Source of the DNA: Batillaria attramentaria
Lineage: Eukaryota > Mollusca > Gastropoda > Batillariidae
DNA: 64,000 nt
NCBI GenBank assembly: GCA_018292915.2
Contig: JACVVK020000061.1
Coordinates: 768,501 to 832,500 of the forward strand
Reading direction: 5' to 3'
The position numbers and the translations under genes were made by a program. This document shows, one piece after another, positions 1-50,326 of this stretch. Position 1 is the stretch's first letter. Each line of letters starts with the position of its first letter. The notes under the pieces are model-generated. The model saw only the letters and a list, made by a program, of their open reading frames with translations. It was not told the origin of the DNA and made no database searches.

Positions 1-23
1 GCCCGCGCCTTGCGTAATGATAA

Positions 24-416
24 TAATAATAATGAGTATATAGGCGCTTTTACCCAATTTCATGGATCGGCTCAAAACGCCGCGAACTGAACCCAACACA
101 CACGCTCACGTGAATCACACGCATTCTCTCACACACTGGACATAAACACATTTCAATCACGTGGTGCGAAGGGTCAGCTCAGCTATTTCAATTTCGGAAT
201 TTAGAATTGCATTTATTTTTCAAATGTGGTGGGCCAAACATTTCCAAAGCAGAGGGGGAGGAAGCCGGAGTACCCGGAGAGAACCCCCGACGATCGGCCC
301 GAATGAACGGTGCCACATACGAGAGGGAAAATTTTTTTGCCCCGAGTGGGACTCGAACCCCTGACCTCTCGCATTGGTGACAAGTCTCTTCACCACTAGA
401 CCACCGACCGCCCCCT
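24..416 (-). mobile_element. SINE family B, full length
   Basis: (TAA)n tail, body, and tRNA-like head read on the minus strand (GGGGTTCGAGTCCCACTCGG). Confidence 0.85.
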
Positions 417-1140
417 ATTGAAGTGGCTCCTACTGGTGTGCAGTGGCCATAGGATGGTCGGGACTGGGCTCTTAAGAGTTAATTAACCGTGACGTGCATC
501 TCTTTCCTCAAAGGCGACAACCTGCAGAAATTCCTCGTGTGTATCTGTACTCATAATTATGCGCAGCACCTCGGCTATGCCGAAGCCTGTATCGTCTAAC
601 CATACCAATATAATGACACGGGTCCTTGTTGTATAACAACGATTTTTTTTTTTTTAATAGGTATTTCGGGTGTCTTTTGCTTTGTTCTGTATAGCATGGT
701 GCACGCTCATCAGTGGCTCAACCAATATGTTTTTGTTTATCGGTATTAGACATAGCGGGATTGATATATATGTACAGACTTCAACAAAGTCAAGGACCAC
801 TTGCAAACACAAACAAACTCCTGGAAGATGTCCGTGCAGCACATGGTGGTTTTTCAGCTTCAGCAAGCTTTGCAGGATGCATTGTTAACCCTTTAACACT
901 TTCACAGCAAAAAAAAAAAAAATTGAGAGATTCCTTGATCTCTATTTTTGGTGAATTCTTAAAAATTAGACCTGTCTGTGAAGGTGGTCCTTGACTTATG
1001 TTGAAGTCTGAAAGTTAGATAGATACAAAATATATATATAGAATAGGAACAAAGGCGTCGCTAAAGCCGAAAACATGCGCTCAATCACTAGGTCGATTTG
1101 AAAGTAGATCTAGGTAGGGCTCTCAGCTTTACTTACTTCC

Positions 1141-1173
<33 letters not shown>

Positions 1174-1294
1174 TTTTCACAATGAGGTGCCCCCGATTAC
1201 GGAAAATACACCACACGAGTTTGTTGATTTCGACCGTGAAACTGCGAGTTAGTAATACAGTTCTATAATATCTATAATAAGTTCATTCCATTTG

Positions 1295-1471
1295 GGGGTG
1301 CGGTGGGTGTTTGGGAGTTTAACGTGCTTTTCCACCACATAAGGGTGATATCAAAGATGCGGCAACGTGAAATTGGCCGGCACAAATACCGATTTGGCCC
1401 CAGCCGGGATTCGAACTCACGACTCAAGCATTGAGCGTCCAACGCTCTACCATTCGGCTATCCCGGCTCCC
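1295..1471 (-). mobile_element. SINE family A
   Basis: tRNA-like head with A box (CCGAATGGTAGAGCG) and B box (GAGTTCGAATCCCGG), a fixed body (TTTGATATCACCCTTA, GGTGGAAAAGGACGTTAAAC) and a CCCAAACACCC tail. Partial target duplication TCATTCC. Confidence 0.8.
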
Positions 1472-1672
1472 TCATTCCGTGTGAGAACTCCATCGCTCTA
1501 CTAAGGGCCTCGCAAGCCGTGACTTAGTAAGGCTGTTGCATTTAGCTCGCGCATGTTTCGTTGATAAGGTGTAAGAGGTTATGACGTAAGCATTGTCCCG
1601 TTACTATTGTTGTGTTCTCTCTGTGTCTGGCGTCTTGGAGGCAAGTGCGTAGATACACGAGTTCTGATTCAA

Positions 1673-2030
1673 AGATTCAAAGATTTTATTCCTTTCTCCC
1701 CCATTTGGGGTATGGAGGAATGTCAAGTAATGCATCATACATGATTCTTATACGAACAGAATGACAAAAACACATGTAGGACGGAAGAAATCACAACAGT
1801 CCAAACTGCACATCGCATATGTTACAAAGGAACAAACAGAAACAATAGTGCACGTGTGTAAGGTGCAACATGTCAACATAGTTACAAACGTATCTACATG
1901 ACATACTAGATGATTTTACTATTTCTAAAAAAACAATAGTGCAAGTGTGTGAGGTGAAACATGTCAGCATAGTTACAAGCTTATCTACATGACATTACTA
2001 TTTCTAAGGTTGCACAGATATATGCCGCAT
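1673..2030. repeat. dispersed repeat with internal duplication
   Basis: CCCATTTGGGGTATGGAGGA recurs at about 59715. AACAATAGTGCA...GTGTGT and ACATGTCA(A/G)CATAGTTACAA occur twice within it (about 1840-1900 and 1930-1985). Confidence 0.55.
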
Positions 2031-2042
2031 GCTCAGTGAGCA

Positions 2043-2321
2043 GGGCCCGTATGTAAAAGTCGAGGTTAATTTAACCCACGGCTACGGCCTAACCCAGACT
2101 AGGACAAAAGAAACCCAAAAGCAAAATTAAATAGAAAAAGGAGGCAAAGGAAGGAAGAATAAATCCTTCTATAACGGCTTAGGCACCTTGCTGGAATGGA
2201 CCCGCTTCTTGATTTAAAACAAAAAACAACAGAAAATTTAACCCTAGAGCTAGTTTAGTTCGAGGTTAGACTCTAGCCCGTGGCTAAAAGCCCTAGCCTC
2301 GACTTTTACATACGGGCCCAG
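2043..2321. mobile_element. MITE with terminal inverted repeats
   Basis: GGGCCCGTATGTAAAAGTCG at 2043-2068 is inverted at 2296-2321, and weaker complementarity continues inward (AACCCACGGCTA / TAGCCACGGGCT). About 279 bp, no coding capacity. Confidence 0.7.
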
Positions 2322-2639
2322 GTGTGTCCGCCGCCGTCGGCTGACAAATGTAAGCCGAGCTGTATGTAACTCATAAAATTTTATTTGTTTTTTCCTCGTT
2401 GGCTACGTGTTTCCCGCCTGCGCTGGTGCACTATTTTTAGATCATGATCACCGCGGTTGTAGGCTGACATCTGTTGTTGTGGCAATCTTGTTATCAGTAT
2501 TGCTGTTGCTGTTCAGTGTTGTTGTTGTTGTTGATAGAGATGGTGAGGTGGCTGTGCTTTTAGCTGGTGATTGGTTGCCGTTAGTTTTGCTCAGCTTTCG
2601 AACACTGATGTGTGTTGCCGACGCTCGTAGACTACAGCC

Positions 2640-2765
2640 ATATCTATTTACAAGCGATACAGCTTTGTATTTACAAGCGATACAGCTTTGTATTTACAAG
2701 CGATATAGCTTTGTATTTACAAGCGATTTACAAGCGATACAGCTATGTATTTACAAGCGATATAG
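2640..2765. repeat. 22-bp tandem repeat
   Basis: About six units of TATTTACAAGCGATACAGCT with small changes. Confidence 0.9.
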
Positions 2766-3499
2766 TCGACTAATACAGCTTAACCGCTTCCTTTCTCAGT
2801 TCTTATCTTTAGAATTATTAGGCCTACTTTTCAGCTGAGAAGCCACAGAAGAACATTTCAAACGTGTCGCGGTTGTCAGGTAATAAATGAACATCTATGC
2901 CAGTATGTCACCGTGTCTAGTCCTGTGTCAATATCAGCTGACGGGTACAGTAGAAACCCACCCGTGAAAGGCCGGGTAGAAGTGCACTAAAAAGCAACCG
3001 GGAAGTAAAACTGCTACCCGTGCGGGCGCTTTGAAATTACTTGAAGCAGTCTTCAAAGCCGATTCAACCAGAGCAGTACACGTATGAATGATTATCCGGC
3101 TCCGTTCACAGCATGGCTCATTCGCAAGGTTGGAAATTTTGGTGGACTATTCATAGAATTAGCTAGAGTCAGTCAAGCGAGTTCTTCTAAAAATGACTTG
3201 GACATGAGTCACTGTGCAACTGCAAGTTATCAGCATGAAGCCTCGTTGGCATTTAATGCTGTGGCCGACGTCAAGAGCGTTTGTCCTCAGGAGGAGACGA
3301 AAACGGAGCATAACTAAATAGAAAAACAATTCGACGGCAGGACGAAAACAGAGCATAACTAAACAGGAAAATCAATTCTGCGCGGAGTGAAATCTCCAGA
3401 CTGGATTCGTGTGTGCAATATGACCGCTGTTGCTGATCGGACGAATTCACAGACCAACGAATGGACACTGAATCAAAAATAAAACAATAAAACAGCAAC

Positions 3500-3624
3500 T
3501 GGAGGTTTGCGCATTCAGCGGTTAGCAGCAGCAGGCTTTCACTGGATCGTCCTCCAGCCCTGTGGCACCTTGAGCGTGTCAGAAGAGACATCTGTGCGCA
3601 GAGGAAAACCATACCATACCATAC
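3500..3624 (+). mobile_element. SINE family D, 3' fragment next to the macroPARP start
   Basis: GCAGCAGGCTTTCACTG, CGTCCTCCAGCCCTG and ACCATACCATACC match 20290-20410. It ends 36 bp before the start codon. Confidence 0.7.
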
Positions 3625-3629
3625 GCAAA

Positions 3630-3647
3630 ATGAAGCACAAAGTGTAG
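3630..3647 (+). other. possible 5-codon upstream ORF before the macroPARP start
   Basis: An ATG at 3630 opens a five-codon frame (MKHKV) that closes at the TAG at 3645-3647, 12 nt before the chosen start codon. It matters only if the mRNA leader runs through this point. An alternative is that a UTR intron ends at the AG at 3656-3657, which would remove it. Confidence 0.3.
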
Positions 3648-3659
3648 TTTTTGGTAGTG

Positions 3660-41880
<38,221 letters not shown>

Positions 41881-42284
41881 GAAAACTTCGCACTGCACTA
41901 GTGATACGCCTCAACCAGAGACGTACATAACATTGCTCTGACCTCACCTAAGTAGGCGCCCCGTTATGCCCAAGATACAAAAGATCGGTTTTTTTGTTGT
42001 TTTTTTGGTTTGTTTGTTTGTTTGTTTTTTAAAGAAGAAGCGATCAAACGGTGTTCCCTGTGATTCGAAAATACAAGGGACCTTTGGACCCTCTCTCCAA
42101 ATTTTTGAGGGTCCTTTTGCAGATTTGGGGGGTCCATACATTAGATTCTGTCTGTTACGCACAATGGCTCAACGGAAATGCGATGCTGCAAGTGTCCGCT
42201 GCGAAATACTAATCGCTTTTTGTTTATCGGGTTTCCGGGACAGAGTTGGAAAAACACTGTTTGTCACGGCGAGACCATAAACGT

Positions 42285-42380
42285 GCGTCCCCTGTGACGC
42301 GCTATTCTCAAATTTGTGCGTCAGTTTAAGAGTTTTGTGCGTACAAATACGCACACTTTCCGTAAGCGGGAACACTGATC
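42285..42380. repeat. dispersed repeat J, inverted copy
   Basis: TTCTCAAATTTGTGCG and TTTAAGAGTTTTGTGCGTAC. Confidence 0.6.
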
Positions 42381-42552
42381 AAATGCAGTGAGCCATGGTT
42401 AGGGTGAAGGTTAGTGGTTGGGTTAGGTAAGTTAATTTTCCTATTACTTCATTCTTTTTTTAATTAGCAGCTTCATTTTGACTACCTCGCGATTGAGTAT
42501 ACTTAATCGCGGCTGCTACTTTTATAGGTCGTATCACTCAGCGCAGACCAGA

Positions 42553-42558
42553 AATAAA
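42553..42558 (+). promoter_or_regulatory. candidate polyadenylation signal of the macroPARP
   Basis: First AATAAA on the plus strand after the stop codon, giving a 3' UTR of roughly 700 nt. A second AATAAA lies at 42897-42902, just before a long (CT)n tract. Neither can be confirmed without transcript data. Confidence 0.45.
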
Positions 42559-42897
42559 ACCCGAAAGGCTCAAGACACTGACAATGTTAAAAGAAAACAA
42601 AAACAAATCAAACAAACAAAACAAAGGCAACAGAACTCGGATAAAGGCAAGAGGACTCAGTCCCAAGGGAGGTCACTCTCGTCTAGGAAGGGAATTTTCA
42701 AAATTTCCCAAAACACTGCCGTTGTGTAGTTCGAGTCTTACAAATTTATGCACGGAGGGGTTGAAAAGTTCCAATGTGGCCTTCCTTACCCGATGCAATA
42801 ATACTTGTATATATATAAAATGTAATAATTTATACAGTATGGCTGTATGATGATGTGTTCTAATTTAGTTCTAGTTTCAAACAAAAGTTATGTTGCA

Positions 42898-42904
<7 letters not shown>

Positions 42905-42987
<83 letters not shown>

Positions 42988-43035
42988 CCCCTCCCTCCCC
43001 GTATGTGGTGGAAAAAGACGTTAAACCCCCAAACA

Positions 43036-43076
<41 letters not shown>

Positions 43077-43115
43077 TGTGGTGGAAAAAGACGTTAAACC
43101 CCCAAACACCCAACA

Positions 43116-43155
<40 letters not shown>
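42905..43155. repeat. (CT)n array with two SINE A tail fragments
   Basis: CCGTATGTGGTGGAAAAAGA and TTAAACCCCCAAACAC occur twice between CT runs. Confidence 0.85.
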
Positions 43156-43157
<2 letters not shown>

Positions 43158-43747
43158 TTGAGAGAGAGACAGAGAGCAAACAGTATTTTCAATCGAAATA
43201 CCTATAAACATGTGATACTGGGGGGAGGGAGAGAGTACAGCATTTTCAATTTGAAATACCTACCTATAATATTGGAGAGATAGAAAGAGAAGCATGAATT
43301 GTTTTTTTATTAAAGTAGCCATAATCATGTGATATGAATGTTGTAACAGTATGACTACTATCATTGATTTAATTTCCTGCTGCGTACACTGTGACGTATG
43401 CCTACGTTGTTGCTTGATTGTTTACCCACTGCTTGTCCAGATATGGATATGAACAGCTGTGCTACACTTGCCATGACTGTAATGAAAGTATTCTGACTGT
43501 GTGCCGTTATGCAATAAGAGAATCGTTTGTCAATAAAAGTTTTTGCTTCTTTGAGTCTGTGTTTGACTCCTGCGTGTTCACACGACACTCGTTTGCGCAG
43601 TGCGTCTCGTCTTTGAACGATAAAAATATAATGAGAAGTGAAACGATGTATATAGTTATTTTCTTTATAGTTGGTAAATTGTGCAAGCAATTCGAACCCA
43701 CCGACGTCTCTGACTCAAAAATGTACAGACGCAGTTTAATACACAGC

Positions 43748-43779
43748 AGCACGCACGCACGCACGCACGCACGCGCGCG

Positions 43780-43829
<50 letters not shown>
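43748..43829. repeat. (GCAC)n(CA)n microsatellite
   Basis: Runs into the possible acceptor of the orphan ORF. Confidence 0.9.
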
Positions 43830-43832
<3 letters not shown>

Positions 43833-44147
43833 CGTAAACAAGCTAACGAAAAAGAAAACCAGACAATCTTAGAGCAACAAAAACAACATACCGCATTTCT
43901 TCAATCGGATTCAGAAAGAGCTGCCCAAGATGATACCATATTTACCGCCTCAGAACACCTACAAGAAGAAGTCTTGAACAAGATGGCTATACTAAAGTGT
44001 AAGACAATTTGTTCGTCAGTACTGCAAAATCGTTTGCCTTTATGGGCAGACATGGAGGCACAATTGATGACTCAACTCCTCTCACTCAAAGAGGACGAGC
44101 GTGTGTTCGTGAGTGTTGAAATAAGGAAATTACTGAAAAAATATTAA
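43830..44147 (+). CDS. orphan open frame of 105 codons, possible terminal exon
   Basis: A frame without an ATG near its start runs from the end of a (CA)n tract to a TAA at 44145-44147. It follows a possible acceptor (ACACAG at 43825-43830), in which case the exon starts at 43831. The peptide is Gln/Glu/Lys-rich at first (ANEKENQTILEQQKQH), then looks globular with two amphipathic helices (ADMEAQLMTQLLSLKEDER, VSVEIRKLLKKY). The end resembles the short helical tail (BESS-like) of MADF or Myb-type transposon-derived proteins, but I cannot name the family. AATAAA follows near 44445. Confidence 0.3.
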
Positions 44148-44149
44148 TT

Positions 44150-45488
44150 TTTGTGTAAGGACCTTTATCTCCTCACTCAACGCACTGGAGATCGTGTGCA
44201 GCAGACGATCTTCTTAGCGGTTAACGGTAGTTGTCTCCCCTGCCAGAGGGCACGCAAACCGACGAGACAGAATGGCTAGCCAGTGTCTTCTCTCGCTGTA
44301 GTTCTTGGACGCAAATTTTGTATTACAGCCATGCAAAGCTGATCCCCACCTTGACTGTGGGAGAAATTCTTTGCACGGCATTCTATTCCTGGTTTCATCC
44401 AGTCTTTGCTATGAAATGCCGCAATGAATAACAATTGTCATTTTAATAAATGACATTTGCGCATCAGTTAGTAAGCCGGTCGTGTCGTTTCTGTTCAGTT
44501 GTTCCATCCCACAATCAATGAACTTCAGCCTTCATATTAGAAATTCGCTTACAGAAAATTAATAGCAAGTAGTGACTGCAGCTGCGCAAAGTACTTTTCA
44601 AAGGGAAGCAATAGGTAAATGGACGCAGCTAGACTCCAGAGTGCAGTCCCATTTCCCCTGAAAGACTCCGTGCCCCAGAGTGGGACGCTGCAAGGCCGAT
44701 GAAGAGGTCGCCAAGACCGAAATGGCTATCCGCTACACAACCTGGACCCCGTTTTAGAGGACCAAAATCACATTTCCATTGCGCCATGGAGCTGTGAGGG
44801 ACATGCTGAGTGATACGGCCCCTCTTGAGGGGGGGGGGGGGGGCCTTCACCAGTCTTGATTCCCCCCTTCAGGTAGTTTCAGCCCTTTAATTTTTTGTCT
44901 GTTCTGGGAGCTTTGCGTATGCGGAAAAGAGGCACGGAAAATGTTTCGATTTCTTTCTTCATGTCAGCATGCTTGATGTCATTCTTTGATCTCCGCTGAA
45001 CATCCCTAATCTAAACAAAACAGAGAGAGAGGGGGGGGGGGAGGGAGAGACTGAGAGAGAGAGAGACTGGTCTAACAAGCCCAGTGTCAGTTGTGCCCAT
45101 TCAGAGAGAGAGAGAGAGTATATGTGTGTGTTCCTCCCCGATACATGATATTGCACAAGAACGACCGTGACGACAGCAGGTCATTGAATGGAACCAACAT
45201 ATTGGGCTGGTGACCATCTTGTTTGTCTGTTCTGGGAGCTGCTAGATCTAGTGGTCACTCTCCCCATACAGGCACAGTTCTCTCCCTTGCGCGGCAGCGT
45301 CTATTTGCATATTCGTTCCATTTGGAAGTGTAGTTTGTTGAATGATTGTTTGTTGAATAATGGTGATATTGGCCGAGGGAAGAAACACGTTGAATTTTCC
45401 GAAAGGGATATTAATGAAAAGTACCAAATATTAGCGCAAATGCAGAAAGAAAATCTAAATTATTCGTGTCTCCTCTTCTCGTCTGAAG
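44150..45488. other. no gene recognised
   Basis: Contains an AATAAA near 44445, a G run at 44830 and AG-rich stretches near 45020-45120. I searched it for the missing first half of the VWD domain and did not find one. Confidence 0.4.
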
Positions 45489-47239
45489 CTCAACGGAGGT
45501 CAAGTTGACCCACCCTTCCACACTCATGTTGCCAATGTCACCTTGGACGAGGACGGATTCGTTACCGTGGAAACCGGCTGTGGCGTGGTCGTGCAGTTTG
45601 ACGGGCTCTTCCAGGCAAGGGTGACAACCCCGGCCCGCTTCCGCCACCACCTGCACGGGCTTTGCGGCAACTGTGACGGAAACGCCGAGAACGACGTGGA
45701 GGTTCATGGGGTGCCCTTCTTCCGGTTCCGGTCAATTGAGGCCGGGTTCCGCGCCATTGGGAAGTTCAACCTCGTCGCTGATGATTCGGACCGCCCAAGC
45801 GAGTCCACAGCGTGAGTGGTGCTGGAATACTGATTTTAGAGATTTAAAGGACACTACAACAGGGAAGCACATGCAGTTTGATATGACTGAAACATGGAAA
45901 GAAATCCACTGACCACCGGTCCCCGTAGTGTAGTGGTTAGCACTTCGGACCATGGACCGGGAAATCCGGGTTCGAGTCCCAGCCGAGGCAAGCTGATTTT
46001 CCTACCTAGGTCGGCTCCTACCCAGGGCTGGTGTGCTATGGGCCCAGTGGGGAGGCTGTTGCCACACAGCCGAGATTCACCCACTTCACGGGTGTGACTT
46101 TGGGGGTGCTTCCCTTGGTATGACACGTCTTATGATGTGGATGATTACACGGCCGGCACTGCAGGTGCCGTAGTTCCCGGGCCTGGTTAACGCAGGGATA
46201 TCTATGATAGAAAGCGTGGAATGCGGCTCTGTCCCGCAGTCCCAAACCACACGGACCTCCATGGCATCATCTTACCATCATCCTCATCTCCATCATCATG
46301 CATGATAAAAATTGCCCCAGCTTTCGAGCACTCCGTGCATTCCACCCATGACCTGGGAGAAACACCACTGGAGCTGGCAAGAGAGTTGTGGCAGCAAAAA
46401 AAAAAAAAAAATCCACTGACGTCATTTGAGGAAAAAGACCATTACGTCAGTCTCTTTCATCTTGAAATCATCCCTTTTCCCATACAATGACGTCATGGAC
46501 GTAGCGTGTTTTGCCAATACGCGGCAGTGTAAAGGGGCGGTGCTTTGGCCTCGGGCTTGCCGAGTGGAGTCGTCTATTCTGGAGACACGGGATAGGTGCA
46601 GTGGGCGGTGGGTGATAAGCTTCTTCTTCTTTTTTTTTTTTTTTTTTATTTTTACTTTTTCTTTTACTATTACTGTATTTCAGAGTATTTCAATGGTTTC
46701 AGATGATCAGTATACTGTGTCTCAAGTGACTGATTCTGATCGATGCACGGAATAAGCGCATCATTGATTCGATGAAATGTTTTCCACAGCGTGGGGAGGG
46801 TGGGAGGGGGGGGTGTTTGGGGGTTTAACGTCCTTTTCCACCACATACGGGTGATATCAGAGACGGGGCAACGATGAAAACGCCAGCACAAATATTTGGC
46901 CCCAGCCTGGATACGAACTCACGACCTGAGCATTAGAAGTCCAGCGCTCTACCATTCGGCCACCCCGGCTCCGCCCACAGCGTGGGGAGCCGGGATAGTC
47001 GAGTGGTAGAGCGTTTGTACTCTCAATATATTTGTACTGACCTTTTTCTCGTTGCCCCGTCTTTGATATCACCCTTAGGTGGTGGAAAAGGACGTTAAAC
47101 TCCCGAACTCAACACCCCCCCCCCCCTTTTCCACAGCGGCATTGTTTTATGCCTGACAAACGTGTAAAGACTTTAAACATGTGTCATGTTTCTGACTTAC
47201 ATGTACTGACATTGTTTTTGCAGGTGCATGGTTGTGTGA
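45489..47239 (+). CDS. VWD-domain protein, last two exons only
   Basis: Exon 45489-45811 follows CTCTTCTCGTCTGAAG and codes the second half of a von Willebrand factor type D domain: VTLDEDGFVTVETGCGVVVQFDG, then GLCGNCDGNAENDV, the family's GLCGN(Y/C)(N/D)G motif. It ends in phase 2 at GC|GTGAGT. The next acceptor (TTTTTGCAG) opens the last exon at 47224, which reads ACMVV and TGA at 47237-47239. The first half of the VWD, with its Cys and GDPH-type motif, is not visible upstream. So this is either the tail of a gene whose 5' exons were lost or that I cannot see, or a duplicated fragment. VWD domains occur in secreted adhesive or mucin-like proteins. Confidence 0.65.
45918..46409 (+). mobile_element. 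SINE family C, full length
   Basis: Head GTAGTGTAGTGGTTAGCAC and GGGTTCGAGTCCCAGCCG, a TGATG/CATCATC-rich body and an (A)n tail; target duplication AAATCCACTGAC. Confidence 0.9.
46415..46573. mobile_element. MITE family with CGACTCCACTC ends, truncated inverted copy
   Basis: Reverse-complement match (ATTTGAGGAAAAAGACCATT, GCCGAGTGGAGTCG). Cut on the left by a SINE inserted at 45918-46409. Confidence 0.6.
46798..46973 (-). mobile_element. SINE family A
   Basis: Full-length; target duplication CCACAGCGTGGGGAG. Confidence 0.85.
46983..47126 (+). mobile_element. SINE family A with internal deletion
   Basis: The A box is followed directly by ATATATTTGTACTGACC; the B box is deleted. It lies head-to-head with the previous copy. 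Confidence 0.8.
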
Positions 47240-47285
47240 GCTGGCGTGTTCAACTTGACGACAAGCGGCATCGCGTTGCTTAGTT

Positions 47286-47291
47286 AATAAA
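47286..47291 (+). promoter_or_regulatory. polyadenylation signal of the VWD gene tail
   Basis: AATAAA 47 nt after the TGA of the last VWD exon. The short distance supports 47224-47310 as a real terminal exon. Confidence 0.5.
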
Positions 47292-48116
47292 CTGGAAAGC
47301 ATCCCTACTTCTTGTATCTGTTCATGACATAAATACTTTTAGATGAATCATGCGACGAAAGACCTGACAAAGCTTGCCAAAGGACGCAAAAGAAAAGTTT
47401 GCCTCTGTCAGCAGAAGAATACAAATTACACAGAAAACAGTCTCTAAGTTTCTGATTACTTTAAATAATTCGCTAAACTGGAGTGCCTTCCCCTTCCTTC
47501 TTAGCATTCGCCTGAATTCCACTGAAACTGCGTTTTACGGAGAAAAATATCAGAGCCGTTGAACAGCTTTCAAGTCTTGACTCTTGACAAATGCAGTGAG
47601 GTTTCAGCGCCAATTGCCTGTAGCTACACGTCAAAGCGAACAGTTACGTCATTATTGACGTATCGGCTGTGCTTTTAGAACAGGCATGGCTTGCCAACAT
47701 TGAACAGCTGGGTCTGTGTCCGATTTTAAATAGCGATGATTGTAAATATCCGGTTTCAGGTTCAGTTTCCTATGCGTTTCATTACCGGCCAAAACTTATC
47801 GATGACTAAATCTCAGTATTGACACAACTATTTCTGATGCTAACGCAGTCTTTCCGTGTGAAATAAACTCAGGAAGCAAACTCATGACCTGGTTTCAGAT
47901 CTTTGTTTCTGTTGGATTTTTGTTTCATGTTTTGGTTCTAGGATCCCGTAGCAAAGACACGTTTTTACAGTGGAAAAGAAACATTGTTGGGTTTTTTGTT
48001 GTTGTTTGTTTTATTGTTGTTGTTTTCCTGGCGGATTTTCTTCATGCAATGTTCCTTGCGTGAGTTTGCTTGGCTGTCTTCTGCAAAGAGAGAAAGGAAG
48101 AGAGAGAGAGGCACAT

Positions 48117-48497
48117 CAGACTGGGGGAATTGCTGAAGGAAAAAAAAAAGACTGAAACCTAGGCCGAGGTGCAGCAGTAGCACACTACTGTACCCGTGGG
48201 ACCACCTGGGCAACGCCCCACTTACGAAGAACAATTCTTAGCATTTTTAAGTGCAAGGCATTTAGTAGCCTCTAATGGCACCCTAAAGGTAAATTCATAC
48301 TGCCTTGGTACTGATATGCAGGCCTTCAAAACTGAAGTCCAATATATATTATTACTATGTATCATGAATTCATGATGCATGACTGTGTGTGCAACCTTTT
48401 CTCCCTTCCTTTTCTTCAGCTGAAACTTGGATTTTTTGGCTGAAAGGATAAAAAATTTGACTGAAAATTGCCAAATGACCGACAATTCCCCAGCCTG
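48117..48497. mobile_element. MITE with 6-bp target duplication, second copy
   Basis: 381 bp, same ends and same internal sequence as 55621-55977, flanked by GCACAT on both sides. It lies just beyond the NFKBIZ-like 3' end. Confidence 0.8.
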
Positions 48498-48681
48498 GCA
48501 CATACATGGACAGAGAAAAACAGAGAGGAGAAAGAGAGAGAGAGAGAGAAAATTGAGAAATGGAGAGAGAATAAGAGAGAGAAAACAAGGGAGGAAAGAC
48601 AGACAGAAAGAGTGCATAACTGTCGCAAAGAATAAATCTGTTTCGAATACACAAACACCAAGCAACGGTACATAGAGACAC

Positions 48682-48687
48682 TTTATT
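48682..48687 (-). promoter_or_regulatory. candidate polyadenylation signal of the NFKBIZ-like gene
   Basis: AATAAA on the minus strand, followed within 25 nt by the edge of the repeat-rich region. It would give a 3' UTR of about 3.6 kb. Earlier, weaker signals may also be used. Confidence 0.45.
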
Positions 48688-50326
48688 CACAAGACACTTC
48701 TTTGAAAGGCACATGCCTAACAGACAATATTTAACAGATAAAACAAGTTTAACAGGTTGTATCTACATGAGCAGATATTTAACACCGTATTTGCTATGCT
48801 ACTGTTCTCACAGAAGATGTCTTTACAACTGACTACAACTTTTATCGCCATCACAATCTTGATCACAATCTCCATACGCAAATGACAAATACATGCGGTG
48901 CGCAATTTCCACAAACTTGTGGAAACATACAAAGTGCAGGATAAAAACTGCTGTGGAAGTTTAAACAGCAAGAAAACTTACAAGCAGCTGAAAAAAGCGT
49001 AGTCCTCAACACATACACAGCGAAGTATCAGAATTTGTTATGGTTAAAATATTAAGCAAACTGAATCGCAGCTGAAAAAAGCGCAGTTGTGAACACATAC
49101 ACATACGGACGTACCAGAAGCGCTTATGTTCATAAAACTTGTAGCAAACTTGCAGCGGAGACAAACAAAAACACACACACAGAACCATCAAAATGAATTT
49201 ATGCGAAAAAGGAAAATGATGACAATGTGTCTGTGTCATGGGTCACACGGCTTAAAAAAAAAAAAAAAGTACAAAGACAAATAGAAACACCACATTACTT
49301 TTTCTCTGTGTATTTCCATCTCCTCCAGCAAGCAAGCAGAAACATATATAGGGGCAATCAGGCTGCAAACCAAAGAAAACAAAGGGCAGTATGAAAAGAC
49401 AGCTACTCAGGAATTGAAGACATGATCTTTGTACAAATGACCACCTCGCACTAGACATAAAAAATGCAGAAGAGTCGTTTACAATCTGTGTTCTACAGGT
49501 TACACAATCCATGTTATTGGTACGTAACCTATCCTCTACATCAAGCACCATAAAAATCTAGCATGCATACAAATATGCGTAAACAATTTTTTTCCCAAAA
49601 GAAAATACATGTAATGGAAAGATCATAATTATTATGAATGTAATGCAGTGTGTGTGGGTGGGTTCGTGTTTGCTTATTTACCCTGGTGGTGCTGAGAACA
49701 GACTATTCCAGGCTACCTCTATGGCTTTTTCAGCATAAGACAAATTAATTCAACAAGACCAGGGTTAAAAGCAGAACTGGAAAACTTCCGGAAAGAGGAG
49801 CCAACTATCTTCTGCACATCAGTAGTACCAGTAGCATGTTTACAGAATAATAATACCAATAATAGGTACAAATCACTCAGAATAACACAAAATACATGCA
49901 GCATAAAATCTGAGTAAAGTACTTTAAAACTTTGTCAAGTCAAGACATTTGTTTGATCAACCTGTCCGTGCAGATACACATTTACAATACTCAACTTTCT
50001 GAGCCAGACCTTTCACTTGTGATACATCGTACATGTACATCATTTCACCCCCCCACTTCTCAAACATGAAAAAACGTTTGAAACATGCTGTAAAATAGAC
50101 AGTAAAACTCCATCTCTGAGCAAAGCTAATGGACTACATATGAAGATATTATATACACACAGCAGATCAATTTCAACAAAAATAAAGTGTAGATGACACA
50201 ATGGAACAGCCTGCTTTTCAGTCAAAATTCATGTGGATGACTAAATATTACAAATACTGATCTCAAATTTGCTGTCAGGCACAAAAAGCTACCTCTTGGT
50301 CTCCTGACTCTGAATAATTTGACAGT

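Noticed and set aside
2640..2765. CRISPR-like array
   Set aside because: Units are directly adjacent without spacers; it is a plain tandem repeat in a eukaryotic genome.
3651..3659. Start of the macroPARP at 3651
   Set aside because: The codon there is TTG; the first ATG in frame is at 3660.
43418..43837. Cys-rich open frame as a secreted peptide
   Set aside because: It runs into a CA repeat, has no clear signal peptide or splice context, and contains AT-rich low-complexity codons.
44231..44431. 66-codon frame as a gene
   Set aside because: No domain, no splice support, and composition like the surrounding non-coding DNA.
45188..45508. Frame leading into the VWD exon as its 5' part
   Set aside because: Different frame from the VWD exon and no VWD-like residues.
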